NCBI GenBank assembly: GCA_028023455.1
Contig: JAQFVV010001022.1
Location: forward strand, 1-64,000
Source: Epiperipatus broadwayi
Taxonomy: Eukaryota; Onychophora; Udeonychophora; Euonychophora; Peripatidae
Length of the DNA: 64,000 nucleotides
Reading direction: 5' to 3'
Under the pieces are notes generated by a model that searched no databases, had not been told where the DNA came from, and saw only the letters and a program-made list of their open reading frames with translations. Within the stretch, counting starts at the first letter, position 1; every line of letters starts with the position of its first letter. Below, in pieces: positions 12,540-24,539 of the stretch. The position numbers and the translations under genes are program-made.

Positions 12540-14104
12540 TTTTATATAGATTTGTTAATAAATAAATAAAAATTGCCAGCATACATTTAAATTAATCTGT
12601 ATTTTTAAAAAAAATGCAAAATTAAAAAAGTTAAGAATGCAGTTCTAAATATTGAGATACTAAATAAATTGTGTGGTAAACTACCACTGATAATAATCAG
12701 GTTATTACCTGTCAGTTTAAAAATTCTTACCTGATCACCACAGTATGCCTTACAACAACAACAAAAATCAAAATAACATATTAATAAAAAAAACTAAGTA
12801 TTTTATTACTATTGTATATTGTTCTCTGCCTCAAAACATATTGAAATAATTAGATCATGTGGTTTGATGAATAAGCAATCATTATCAGGAAGTACTTTGA
12901 TAGTTTCAATACAGTTTATTCTAGAATATTTAGAGCTATGAAATAAACATAACTATAGGATCAATTTATATGATTGTTATTATAAAAAAAATAAAGAGTT
13001 TATAGATTTATAAATTGTCTGCTAAAATGTGCATAGCAAGTTGGCATTAAAAAGATATGACCAATCAAAAATGAGTATTTACAACAAATTACGAAATAAT
13101 AATAAAAAAAGATCAATAATATTATGAAGATGGTCTAAAATGTAAAATATTTTTGGGGGTTCTATTCATGAAATGAAAGTATAATAGAAATGCATTGTAT
13201 CACTTTTACATAAATTAAACAATTTATTTAAAAAAATATTTATCATCAAACATATCTCAAAATTGAAAAAGAAAAATAATTTACAAATGTTGATACAATT
13301 TATTCCATTTCTTGCATATTGAAGGTGATTCAGATAATCACCATCTATTTAATATAAATAAAAGATGTTTTTTTTTTTTTGTAAATGAAAGTACTAACAC
13401 TTTTTTCAAGTAGTACAATATAAATTGGACAAATTGTATCATGACATCTTTCTATCATACATTTCAGTAACTTTATTTAACTTCATAAATCACACGGTAT
13501 TCTTCTATATTTCATTAATATAAAAACTCAAAATCACTCAAGTAACAAAGAAATGGCAGAGTCAATGTTTCATAGGACTATTACATGTTTTAACATATTC
13601 AATTTAATAACAAAATCAATAATATAAATTAATCCTGATTTCAGAGATTTATTTTAAAATATAAAAAAAAAAACTTTGATAAAACCCTAAAATTAATAAA
13701 ACCTCCTTAAAAAAAGAAAAAAAAGGATACTAATATCATGAAAAAAAATGTGTATAAGTATATAACAGAATGATTATACCAATTGTTAAATATATTTAAA
13801 GAAGTTGCAAAAAATATAACATTTCATATCTACAATAAATGATACAATTTGATTAATATTCAAACATTATTAATAGAACGATAAAAAACAACATTTTAAA
13901 AATATGTATACTTAGCAAATGTGTATTAACATGAATCTTGTAAATTAATGAAACAAAAACACACATTATTGATCAACAATAGAGTTACTTTGAATATCCA
14001 TTTATCCTATTTGAAAATCAATTCACAACAAATATAATTAATTTTTGAGACATATAAAACAAACTGATTAATTAGAAAAAAAAGCATTAGGGCTTATATA
14101 AAAA
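12540..14104. other. A+T-rich stretch, nothing recognised
   Basis: A GTAAGA donor-like site on the minus strand near 12730 is preceded by a T-rich tract, but the enclosed 18 nt are too short to call. Otherwise there are only A/T runs. Confidence 0.4.
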
Positions 14105-14460
14105 GTGTTTGTTGTTCAGGAATTCATATAATGTTTAAGCATCAGAAAAAACAGAGTTGAGTTATCCCATAAATCTTTAGCTCTTACATCATTCTATTTC
14201 TACAGTAAGCCATGCAGTATTTCTCAGGAAATCATATGACATTTAAGCATTAGAAGTGACAGATTTTAGCTATGATCCACAGACAGTCAGATTTTGAGTT
14301 TGATCACTCTACTACTACAATAAACCATATGGGGTAAAAATAATTGACCGGATTGTTGCTCAGAACTTCAAATAAAGTTAAGTACAGAAAATGATAGAGT
14401 TGAGCTGCAATCCATGAATTGAGTTCAAAAATATATCATTCTACCATTACCTCTAAACTA
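14105..14460 (+). repeat. Three imperfect tandem units of about 110-130 bp
   Basis: Units begin near 14110, 14220 and 14350. Each shows a TTGCTCAG/TTCTCAGG block, then CA-ATAA(T/A)GTTTAAG or a close variant, a CAGA-AGTTGAG/ATTTTAGCTA block, GATCCA, and TCATTCTAC/TCACTCTAC followed by a CTAC...TAA stretch. The units are diverged, so this is an old local amplification. Confidence 0.55.
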
Positions 14461-15809
14461 TTTAGAGTTCTAAAAATTTTTTACTGTTGGTAATATGTTT
14501 AAATTGCCATAAATAAAACATTTTATATAGTTTGAATATACATATATTCATTTTACTTTCAAGTAAATTACTTTATTTACAAATAGTATAAACACAAAGT
14601 ATTAACAAGAATAAACAGCTCATATTAGTATTATCTAAATAAGCATAAGTAATGAAGGAATACCAGGCTATTGTGTCAAAAAAATCCCAGACCACCCCTT
14701 TTTATACAATTCAATTCAAAAATCTGAAAACTTCAGCACATTAAGATTTTAAATTCAAGACCTTTTTATCTAACCAAATAACTCTAGCTCTAGGTCAGAG
14801 ATCACATATTTTAGGACCCCAGCTATATGCTAAATGCACAATGTTCACTCATACAATAAAAAATCATTAGTCAATAAAATTTACTTACCTATAATACCTG
14901 CACTAATAGCAGTAATCCACATCATATCACTATGTAGGATTAAGTAATTATTGGATACAACATAATAATGCCCAGATCAGTCTCTAGCCAAAAATATCAT
15001 CACCAAATAGTACATGTTCATTTAGCAATCGCTTAATTCCTTATTGTATTCAAGCAAATAAAATGAACAAGACCTCTTGCTTAGTATCATGTATCTGTCA
15101 TTAAGTCAGATATCATATATAAATGATTAATAAAAAAAAATATTCTGAGGCTATTGTACGTATATTGTTGATTAAGTTAAAAATGCATGGTAACTAGAGA
15201 ATAAAACATTTACCTTGCAATCAAAAAATGCAGCAACATTGTCAGAAATATATGATATAATTCCAAGAGAAAATAATAAAGCTCAAAACTTTTCAACTGC
15301 TATTTGGATATATACATTTTTTTTTTTTAAATATAAAATTATTAAGAATTGTTTTAAGTTAAGTTAGAAAGAAACCATTTTCATATTCAAACTCATAATA
15401 GAAACAATTGCGTTTTAGCTCTTAGCTTTTTTATTTTAATCCTTTGTTTAAGAGATGAGACGCTAATCTGGCCTCTATACTTGATACTAACAACAAGAAG
15501 AGAATTTTTCCCCGGAGGAAGTTTAAAGATAAGAAAAGACTTTGAACAAATATTAGTTTTAATAACCCTTTACTTGTTACTGCTATATTCTGATTTGACT
15601 AAAATTTTATTTCTTAAAATAAAAACAGGCGGTAAAAAAAAAAAAAATGATATACATATAATTAAAAAATGAAGAATGATAATAAAAAGTATAATTTCTA
15701 GATAGAAAAATAGTAATCTTTCCTCTATTAGTCATTAAGTAATTTTAATCAATAAAATAAAAAATTGAACAATTAATTAAATAAAAAATAACTAAAGAAA
15801 ATGTATTAC
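14461..15809. other. A+T-rich stretch, probable intron
   Basis: This lies directly downstream (minus strand) of the TMEM59-family exon. A donor-like GTAAGTAAA near 14890 (minus) follows an open stretch, but it was not accepted as an exon. A 63-codon frame at 15481 (plus) has no known motif. Confidence 0.4.
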
Positions 15810-15904
15810 CTCCTTGTGCCTCTTTAATGCGAATGGAACTTGACTGCTGCATCCAATGTTACACGCATACCGATCATCAATATGGCTATATGCTTCCATG
15901 CATG
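15810..15904 (-). CDS. TMEM59: Internal exon of a TMEM59-family transmembrane protein
   Basis: The 95-nt exon begins after a TATATAG acceptor at 15905-15906 and ends at the donor GTAATA. Two leading bases complete a codon (phase 1 intron), then 31 codons run to the end in phase 0. It encodes CMEAYSHIDDRYACNIGCSS followed by QVPFALKRHKE. The pattern A-C-x-E-A-Y-S...D...Y-A-C-x-x-G-C...Q-x-P-F-A is the cysteine-rich luminal segment of TMEM59, where vertebrate proteins have closely similar spacing and about half the residues identical. TMEM59 is a single-pass Golgi/endosomal glycoprotein reported to affect glycosylation and autophagy. It is the only convincing host-gene sequence in the window. 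No other TMEM59 exon was confirmed, so flanking introns must be long. The ortholog assignment rests on this one exon, so TMEM59 against its paralog TMEM59L is undecided. Confidence 0.82.
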
Positions 15905-15910
15905 CTATAT

Positions 15911-16734
15911 AAAAACATATATATATATTATACATCTCATAATATCAGAAATATTGTTTAATAGCAAATATTGAATTCAAAATATTATAATAATTTTTGT
16001 TAAAAGTTGAAAGAAAACGATAGCAATCTATCACTGATGATAAATAAATATTTGTTTCAGCTTAAAAAATGTCCATTACTAAACAATTTCTTGGTCATAA
16101 AATTTACTTTTTATCAATGTGTCGGTTGTATGAGATAGTGTGGATAGCTGAGGAAAGCTTGAAAATCTATGTTCCGATCCCTTATATAACCAAATCAAAA
16201 ACTCCAAGTATATAAATTATACTTGCATTCAATCAAATATTACAAATCACTTAATGTAACATATACATTGTGTAGATTAAAACAACTTCCCCTACTAAAA
16301 ATAAATTTAAATAAAAATTACAAAAGATTTTTAAAATGAATTACCAGATTTCCACAGGAACATAAGGACTATAAAAATATAATAAATAATAAACAGTACA
16401 CTTTGCTCACTTTATTTTATTTTATTTTTTTAAAAAACTAATATTAGTGTACGCTTGTGAATTATTTAACCATGTATGTAAATGCGTGTGTATACATACA
16501 TAAGTATGTACACCTCGGCTATTATTACAGTCTTAACGCATTGCTTGAAATATATATTATGTATGCTTGTTATTTATATATATGGTTATAATAGTGAATA
16601 TATATATATATATAATATACATATTAAATAATGCAATCTAATTATTTAAATAATTAACTCTGAAACTAATGAATTAAAAGCACACCAATCCAATTAGCTA
16701 AATTAAAAATATTGTGAAATGGAAATGAAACTGT
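15911..16734. other. A+T-rich stretch, probable intron
   Basis: It contains TA tracts at 15919-15930 and 16602-16613 and a T/A-rich block near 16420. Nothing else is recognised. Confidence 0.4.
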
Positions 16735-17440
16735 AATTAGAAAACATACAATAGAGGGAATGAAGATTAATATTGAAAAGACTAACTGCTTATGAATAGA
16801 GAGAGATGCAAAAACACTGCAAATTGGAATCCATGATGACATGATTCAGCAGATGAAGGGATTTAGATATTTGGGTAGTTGGTTGAGTGCGGATGGAAGA
16901 AGTGCAGATGAAGTTAAAAGAAGAATAGCATTGGCAAAGGTTTGTGGACCTTTGGAAAAAGAATTAAGGATGAGATTAATTAAATGTTATGTATGGAGTG
17001 TATTAATGTATGATTGTGAGACATGGACATTGATTAATAGAATTAAGAAATGATTGGAAGCTTTTGTGATGTGGACATGGAGAGAAATGGAAAAAATCTG
17101 TTGGATGAGTAAAATAACAAATGAAGAAGTTTTGAAAAGAGTAAATGAGGAAAGAAAATTGAGAATATCAGAGAGAGAGAAAGAGAAAGTGGATTGGACA
17201 TATATTGAGAAGAGATTATAGTTTAATGAAAGATGTTTTGGAGGGAATGGTGAGTGGAAAATAAAAAGAAAAGATGGAAGAGATTGATATTATTGGATGA
17301 TATAAGATATGGAAAGATGTATGGGGAATTGAAGAAATGGGCAAGGAAGAGAATGGAAGAATGGATGAATTGATGTTGTGACTACTCTCTGGATCTGTCT
17401 AATGGGCAGAATACTATTGATTGACAATAGAGGGGGGAAG
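16735..17440 (+). pseudogene. Decayed non-LTR retrotransposon, C-terminal RT part
   Basis: The forward translation gives a stretch reading GMKINIEKTNCL (RT motif D region, about 16760), FRYLGSWLSADGRS (motif E, YLGS), VKRRIALAK, RMRLIKCYVWSVLMYDCETW and TLINRIKK, then after a stop LEAFVMWTWREMEKICW and NEEVLKRVNEERKLR, and further fragments with several stops to about 17400. YLGS, YVWSVL-Y-CETWT and L-AF-MW-WR-M are hallmarks of the carboxy end of RTE/Jockey-type LINE proteins. The domain upstream is absent, consistent with a 5'-truncated insertion, and stops show it is old. Confidence 0.75.
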
Positions 17441-17559
17441 AATATTTATATGAGACTAAAAATTGTCTAAATAGCTCAACAGAAATTAATCAATAGCTGA
17501 AATAGGTGAAAAAAAATTGCAGTGCCAAGTAAGATGCTGACTAAAATCCTTTTGTGGAA

Positions 17560-18190
17560 AAATGTAAGATATCACAAAACCCCACTTTTGTAGTTACATA
17601 AAAGCCCAAAGCTTTCTAACATACCATAATGCATATAGGTTATATGTAGCAGCACTTATATTTGGAGAAGAATCTTTAACAAATGAATTCGTTATTGTAT
17701 TAATTAAACTAAAGTTGTTTTTATATATATTTGTGATTAATGTTCTTATTGTTGCAAAACCAGAACAATCATAGAGAAAATGAAATTATGTTCATCCTCC
17801 CTATGACACAAATGACATGTGGAATCAATATTAGAATAAAATCTCTTGTATTTAAAAAAATAGAGTTGGAAGAATCATTAAATTAATTTTTAAACGAAAA
17901 TCAAAATACTTTGGTTCAAGGACCAATTTTTAAATTTATGTAAAAGTTATTTATTGTTTATTTATAGCATAGAAAAATTGGCATCATTTAGAAAATTAGT
18001 GTGAAGTAATTCAAAAACTTTCCAATATTTATGTTTTTGTTGTAGTAGTATATCAATTTTATTTTTAGCATTTAGCAAAGAACTAAATAAACATATTAAA
18101 AAATAAGTCATTAGATGTGGTCTATCTGTAGGACTTATTTTCAGTGTATGTTCCAGTATAATTAATGTTGATATCATGCTGATACAAGCG
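17560..18190 (-). pseudogene. Decayed L1/Tx1-like LINE, C-terminal remnant
   Basis: Minus-strand frames read LQQKHKYWKVFELLHTNFLN (about 18040), then FFQLYFFKYKRFYSNIDSTC and CHLCHREDEHNFIF (about 17820). The C-x2-C...H-x4 pattern with upstream aromatic residues matches the terminal zinc-knuckle region of L1/Tx1-type ORF2. The segment WKVFELLHTNF resembles YWEVYHLVFTG in the element at 57763-59339, so both may belong to one clade. Stops and frameshifts are common. Confidence 0.5.
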
Positions 18191-18199
18191 TCATTATTA

Positions 18200-20559
18200 T
18201 TTTTCTAAATAATGTAATAATAATAAATATATACCATTATATTAAAGATATAAAGTGAATATTGCTGAAGGGGTATATATAGAGAGTTGCATGGTTTAAC
18301 ATAATTCTTAAAGATATTGTTTCATCTTCTTTATACATGCATTTATAAGAATCTGATATATAAATGGTAATGAATTCATATATTTGACTTTTGTGTAACC
18401 ATATAATTCATATCACTTATTTTTCTTTATCTTTCATCAAGAGAATAATTATGAATCTTATCATAACTAGGTAGGATATAGAAGTATTTATTTTTAAGAC
18501 AATTTTTATTCTATTATTTGTTGTAGTTGTTGTTATTATTAATAATGTTGTTGTTGCTTTTATTTACATTATGGTGAATAAATTATATTATATAAAATTT
18601 AAACTTCTGAATATTTGTTTACCTTATGCTTGACTGAGTCACTTTTGATGGAATACAGTATACATAATGACGAATTGTGTGTGTGTGGGAGGGGGGGTTA
18701 TGGCCTCAATTATCTTTATTATTCACGTTTAGACAACAAACTAATACAGTATTGCAAATAAACGAACGATATTCTATTGTAAAATAGATACTATTAGATA
18801 TTTATTTAGTTCTAATTAATTATAATTAAAAAATGCTACAAGCATGATACCCTATGAATGTTCTTTTCACTTGATATTTTGTCAACTTCTCCCAAGTATA
18901 TGCCTTCACCAAAATAAGAATTTGTTTTTATTTTGCCAATTTAATCTTTGTATTTTTAATCTGATGATTAAAATTTTGAAAATGCTGTAGTCAGAATTGA
19001 ACTTTTTTATATAAAAAAAAACAAAAAACAAAATATAATACTTTATTAACTTACAAAGTTAAGTTTAAAATAATTTTAATTATTTAATTACTCAATCTTA
19101 TAATGACCTATGTAAACTTTAACATAAATGACAAGTTACAGGCATATGCCCATTTTAAAATTTTCTATATATCAATATATTAATTTAGATTTTTACAGAA
19201 ATAGAGATAAAAAATAAAACCACTTATAAAAAAATTTTTTTGTATATTTTAATATATATTAAATAGGCATGCATATATTAATGGGATATAATAATATCAA
19301 TATTATTCCAAAAATAAAATAAATAAATCTGTCATGAAACAGGACACACTTTTAAATTAGTAAAGATATATCTAGCTATCATTGCTTCATTATTGTTTTT
19401 ATATCAATCCAAAAGCAGACATTTGATGATTAATAATAATTATATATCATTTTCATGTATTTTGAATCTATCATAAATTTGAAATACGTATATTATTTCA
19501 GATTCCATTTGCATAAAGTACTAGGTACCATTCATATAAGAAAATAATGATATACATTAGCCACTTTTTTTTTTCAACAAATGGAATCGGTTATTTTATA
19601 TTTGAAAATATAAACATAGAAATTTATAAGAAACTCATGCTTTTGAAGTTTATTTATTTATGAGGTTGTAAAGATGCACTTCCTCTTAAGTCATTACAAT
19701 TTATATGGCATTAGTATTGTCTCCAAGGAATGTCATTCATTTTTCATCTTGTGTTTTATATATGAGTCAACTCATCTAATCTCTCCAATTTTTTCCCAGT
19801 ATATAAAAATAGCTTTCTATCATGGGATACAATAAATATATATTTTTGGGAAAGGCTTAATAAATATATAAATTTGAAAAAAAATGTGATAACTTAATTA
19901 ATAATCTATTGTCTAATTTGTTTTTGATGTTAAATGTGTTAATTAACAAGTAATAAATTAATTTCTGAAAGATCCATTGCAAAAGTGTATGTAAAGTATT
20001 TGTGAATGAGTTTCTATGTGTATATAGACATGAAGCATTACTATACTCAAGAATACAAAATAATCACATATAGCGGTATTTATTATGTTTGGACTAGGGA
20101 ATATTTAAAGCTGAGATAAGTTATTAAATACCTATAATTGCATTTAACAAAAAGTATATCTACTAGATAGTTTCTAGATACATATTTATATAGCATCAAA
20201 GGCATAATTCATGGCTTTCTAAGTTGTTATTCTACCAAAAGATTAATTCTTGCTTTATTCCATATTTGTTGTTACTAAACAGTTAACAGATATAAAATTC
20301 CTGATATGGATGTGTGGTTAAATAACCAGAAATATCATTCCTCATTTTTAATTTAATTGATTATGTCCTTGAGATGATACTAAAGTGTGCTGGAAAACAT
20401 ATACCAAAAATACTGTATCATAAGTCATAAATTTCAAGAAAATATGTTGTCAAAAAATTTCAACTTTTATAAAGTTAAAGATATTATAGAGTGTAAGAAA
20501 ATAATATAATTAATAAGCAATAAAAATAGAATATATAAAATAGCAGTATTAAGAAAAAA
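18200..20559. other. A+T-rich stretch, nothing recognised
   Basis: It includes a short GTGTGTGTGGGAGGGGGGG tract near 18678. No gene or repeat could be supported. Confidence 0.45.
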
Positions 20560-21250
20560 TAAAAGATAAGCAAATTCATTTTGAAAAATATCAAATTCTC
20601 AGAGGAAAGGATATCAGAAAAATTAGATTTCATTCATCTTTCTTATGCTAAAAAAGTTATAAAAGAATTCAAATTGTGGAAGCATTAAGAACAGAATTAA
20701 AATCAGTGACTCAAAAAGATGAGGTATTCTAAGTGAAACCCTTAAAACTAAAAACATATGACATGAGTCAGATAAGGATGATATTCCAACAAAATTTTGT
20801 ACAACAAATTAAACAAAAATTTAATTAGGAACACAAGATTTAAAAGATGAAACTGAAATGAGACTAAAAATTTAAAAAAATTAAATTAAAAAAGAACAGC
20901 AAAACTTAAATAAGAGTTTAAGTAGGGCAAACAGATTAAAAAATAAAATTAAAAAAGGACAACAAGAATACAGAAGGGGACAAGGAAAAACAAAATTGAA
21001 AAGGTACAAAAAGATTTAAAAGATATAATGGAAATGGGACAATAACATTCAAAGCAACATAAAAAAAAACAAAAACAAATGAAAGATCTTGAGATCAAGG
21101 TAGAAATCGAAATAAAATTAAAAAATGTCATAAATAAAAAAAAGAAAACCAACAAATTAAAAAGATGGAGAAAAATGAAAAAATAGCAAAAAAGAGTATA
21201 AAAAGGGCATAACAATTTGAGAGTTAAAATGAAAAAACACATTAACAATT
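20560..21250 (+). repeat. Purine-rich strand-asymmetric degenerate repeat
   Basis: For about 700 bp the plus strand is mostly A and G with very little T or C. Variants of AAATTAAAAAAGGACAACAA recur, for example near 20880, 20946 and 20990. The 99-codon minus-strand frame (20949-21248) is the pyrimidine complement translated as F/L/C/S and is not a gene. Confidence 0.6.
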
Positions 21251-21639
21251 AAATATATATATAGAGAGAGATTTTTAAAAGACCTAAGAACATAAATGAA
21301 AAGTGTGAAATAAAGAAAATTAACAATATTTGGCAAAAGTTATTGGCCTTTTCTTGTTAAATTCTCTGTCCCAGTGCTTAAAATCTGATTGGTTACTAAT
21401 AGTCACAAGCGCTTGAGAAGTTTGCACTCTCTCAATTTAATTTTCAATACCGTCTGCGCTTTATAAAAATATTATTGGCCTTTTCTTTAAAGTATGGTTT
21501 TATATTATTATATTCTTTTAATAATATTTTAAATCGCTTTAAAAAATGAACATCATCAAAATGATATCATTCTTTAAAAAGTAATATTTGAATACAAGTA
21601 TAATGTATATATTGAACTTTAGATTAATTAGAGGGGACT

Positions 21640-22080
21640 TGAACACATACTTTCAAGGTCCTTTCAGCGATCCACTCCATCTTATATTCAAATATTACAG
21701 ATTCAGTCTGAATTCTGCCCATCCATTTTCGATGTATTTAAGGTCCTATATTTGATGGTTCAGAGTGACTTCAAGTCAACATGGGTATAACAACAATATT
21801 GTCATCAAATATGAATTAGCTGAAGAGTTGAGGGTGGAGAAGATTGAAGATTATCCATTAAAGTTTAAATATTTACTATCTTAATATCAACTGAGCACTG
21901 ATTATATATGAGTGGGAGATGTTGATCTGGACAAACTGATGAGTGCTGGTTCAGCACGAAATACATATATTGGTGATCATTATCTTTTTCACATATATGT
22001 GATGGAGTGGATAGTTTAAAGAAGCTTGAATGTCGCTTCAAATTCCCTCTAATTCTTTAAAACGTTTAATTGCAGATTAA
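21640..22080 (+). repeat. Hammerhead-bearing repeat family A, copy 2
   Basis: The ends form an imperfect terminal inverted repeat: GAGGGGACTTGAACACATAC and CTTTCA at the left, and TTGAATGTCGCTTCAAATTC followed by CCTC at the right. A GATCCACTCCATC/GATGGAGTGGATA pair lies just inside. The central part contains the ribozyme at 21922-21980 followed by a CACATATATGTG hairpin. There is no open frame. It is related to 6360-6640 and 51120-51345. Confidence 0.7.
21922..21980 (+). ncRNA. Type I hammerhead ribozyme, family A, best preserved
   Basis: In order: outer stem I TTGATC (21922-21927), bulge TGG, inner stem I ACAAA (21931-21935), core CTGATGA (21936-21942), stem II GTGCTG-GTT-CAGCAC (21943-21957, six perfect pairs), GAA (21958-21960), stem III ATA-CA-TAT, A17 (21969), then TTGGT (21970-21974) and GATCA (21975-21979). 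GATCA pairs with TGATC. The inner stem has one A-G mismatch. Every invariant core base is intact. Relative to the 6.5-kb copy, the outer stem I pair A-T has become G-C, a compensatory change. The predicted cleavage follows 21969. Confidence 0.82.
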
Positions 22081-22089
22081 ATAATTACT

Positions 22090-24539
22090 CGAGAAATGAA
22101 AGTAAAATTAAAATAAAGGTAGAATTAAATTCAATCATTTTAAGATCAATTTTTATTTTGATTAAATGTTTTTTTTTAAAAAAAAAAACAATTATGTACG
22201 CATATTTGCCACAACATAATAAAATGTCTGCTTTATTTTAAAAAAATTAAACAAGTTGTAATTCCAGTATTTATTTTAGTATATATATATGATTAAAAAA
22301 ACGTTCACGATTTATTAGAGTACGATATTATTTTTACTAATAGTGCTAATATTATTTAGTTATTATAATTGCAATATTAGAATGGATATTTTTATGTATT
22401 ATTATTACTAAAGTATGCTACGTGTCTTATGTCTATGACTATGATAAATATCGGTTAAATTTAATTCTTATTATAATGCATAATAATATAAGGGTTAATA
22501 TTTTTTTTGCTAAAAATTATCTGTCCCTTCCCCTCATTATCACCTACTATTTCGATTTTATTATATAGTTTACTTTAAGATAACCGGTAAGTTGGAATTA
22601 TTTATAGATCATATGAGTGCATATATATATATAAAACGAATTAAATAATCTATTTTCAACCTGTTATAAAGCAAAAAAGAATGGGAAAGAGATTAACTTT
22701 GGAGTGGATAAAAGTAAGTTTTTAAGACAAAGCAATTTAACAACGTTTTTGATACGGTCATATTTTACCTGTCAGGCAATGAATTACCTGTTGGTGGCAA
22801 CTTTACCTGAAGCCTCTTCATTTTCTAATTTAAGTAATTTGCTTTTCTACTCATTTATCATTAGCTTTCTTGATTGATTGTTGCAACAGAGAAAAGGAAA
22901 TTGCCATTTCCTTATTGACCTATTTTTGTGTAACTTGATAAATTTCTGTTGTGATGGCTTTAATCAAACATGATATTTTAAATATTCACATTGACATTCA
23001 AATGTACTACTTATAAAGCAGTGATGAAAGACTCAATTAAGAGACAATCATTATCCTCACGGTCTACTATAACTTTTTAGAATCATTGCCTAGGCAGATA
23101 GATACGTTTCAGTCAATTAGTAAAGATTACACTACTATACAAAAAGATTTCAAAAAGATAAAGATCATCAAGGATTTTTAAAAAAAAAAAACATTTTTTT
23201 TCTTATACTAAACTCAAACCAAGAATGGTAACCATAATTACTAAAATTAAATAAATAAAACTTTTAAAAAGTACTCAATAAATTATTTAAATGAGTGTAT
23301 ATAATATTTATACATGTAAATACATATACACAAATATATTAAATTTAGGTCAATAAATATTAGTTCACAGTGAAAAGAATTATTACATGTGTATATCAAA
23401 TATTTATATGTATAAATACACTATAGATGTAACTGAAATGGTACATTCCGTTTCAGAAGATTATCTTAGAAGAATATGCTTATTATTAATTTCAGTTATA
23501 AAAATATGAATCATTCTTGTATAAATTATAAAAAGAATTAATGCTATTCAAATGGAAAACAAATATTAAAAACATTTACATGGTCTTGCTATATAGTTAT
23601 TTAGCTTGATGAATATTCCAAGAGATAAAAATTTAGCTCAAAGCATTACTAATTTCTAATAAGAAATGAATGATTTTTATATAAACATACATAATGCTTT
23701 TGAATTTAAAAAAAATTAAAATCATCACAGAAAATTATAATACAAGAATTGGAAAATCATTTTTCATTGAATATAATACCAAAAATAAAAGATAACACAC
23801 ACTTTTAAAATTAGAAGAGGAACAAAAACTGAGCATTATGAAGTCTTTTTTTAAGTATTTCAAGCCTTTAATCTATTTAATATAGTCAGTATAAAAAAAG
23901 ATCATCAATTACTGCAATGCAAAATAAGTTAATACAAAATATAAGAAGTTATTTAAAAGGATAGTAATAATAATTGATATCATTAACTTTCATAAACTTT
24001 TCAATAAATTTTTGATAGATCTTGCAAATTATTATAAACAATTAAAAACTTTTAAGATTTTTTCAGACATGAAAGACCAATAAAGAGAAAACAAAATTCT
24101 TTATTAAGAACAGCTTTATAGATAGCAGAAACTTAACATTGAATTTTTTGTTGAGCCAATTTGACATATACAGAAAAAAAAAAGAAATGTAAAAATAATT
24201 AAAAACAATTTATTTAGAATAGTTGAAAAAGGTATCAAAAAAAAAGTAATGATGTTATATAAGTAAAGAATAACTATGACATAATAATAAAAGCTATAGA
24301 AGTCTCAAGATATATATTGCTATTGTAAATAAATATATACATTAACAATAAAAAGAAAATATGGCATGACACCATCAATTTACTTAAAGTTTAGCTTTCT
24401 TTTACGACAACTGATTATTCATAAAAAATATAATAGAGTCTGGAAAATTTTCAGTCAGGAAAATCTATTCTTCATTGGCTTTATTATATTAAGTCTTTTA
24501 ATTTTGGATATTTATAGAATAAACAAATCACTAATCATG
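22090..24539. other. A+T-rich stretch, nothing firmly recognised
   Basis: A more complex patch at about 22560-22930 has several splice-like GT/AG sites on both strands and a TATA-like ATATATATATATAAAACG, but no convincing exon. The remainder is simple A/T-rich DNA. Confidence 0.4.

Noticed and set aside
14890-14960. Minus-strand stretch reading HSDMMWITAISAGIIG before a GTAAGT donor, considered as a further TMEM59 exon
   Set aside because: Only SDMM agrees with TMEM59. The rest does not, and an in-frame stop lies upstream without a clear acceptor.
20949-21248. 99-codon minus-strand frame rich in F, L, C and S that could look like a membrane protein
   Set aside because: It is the pyrimidine complement of a purine-rich repeat tract. 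Residue use follows directly from strand composition.
22681-22720. ATG followed by GKRLTLEWIK and a GTAAGT donor downstream of a TATA-like tract, considered as a first exon
   Set aside because: Eleven codons are too few, no partner exon was found, and the TATA tract is a TA microsatellite.
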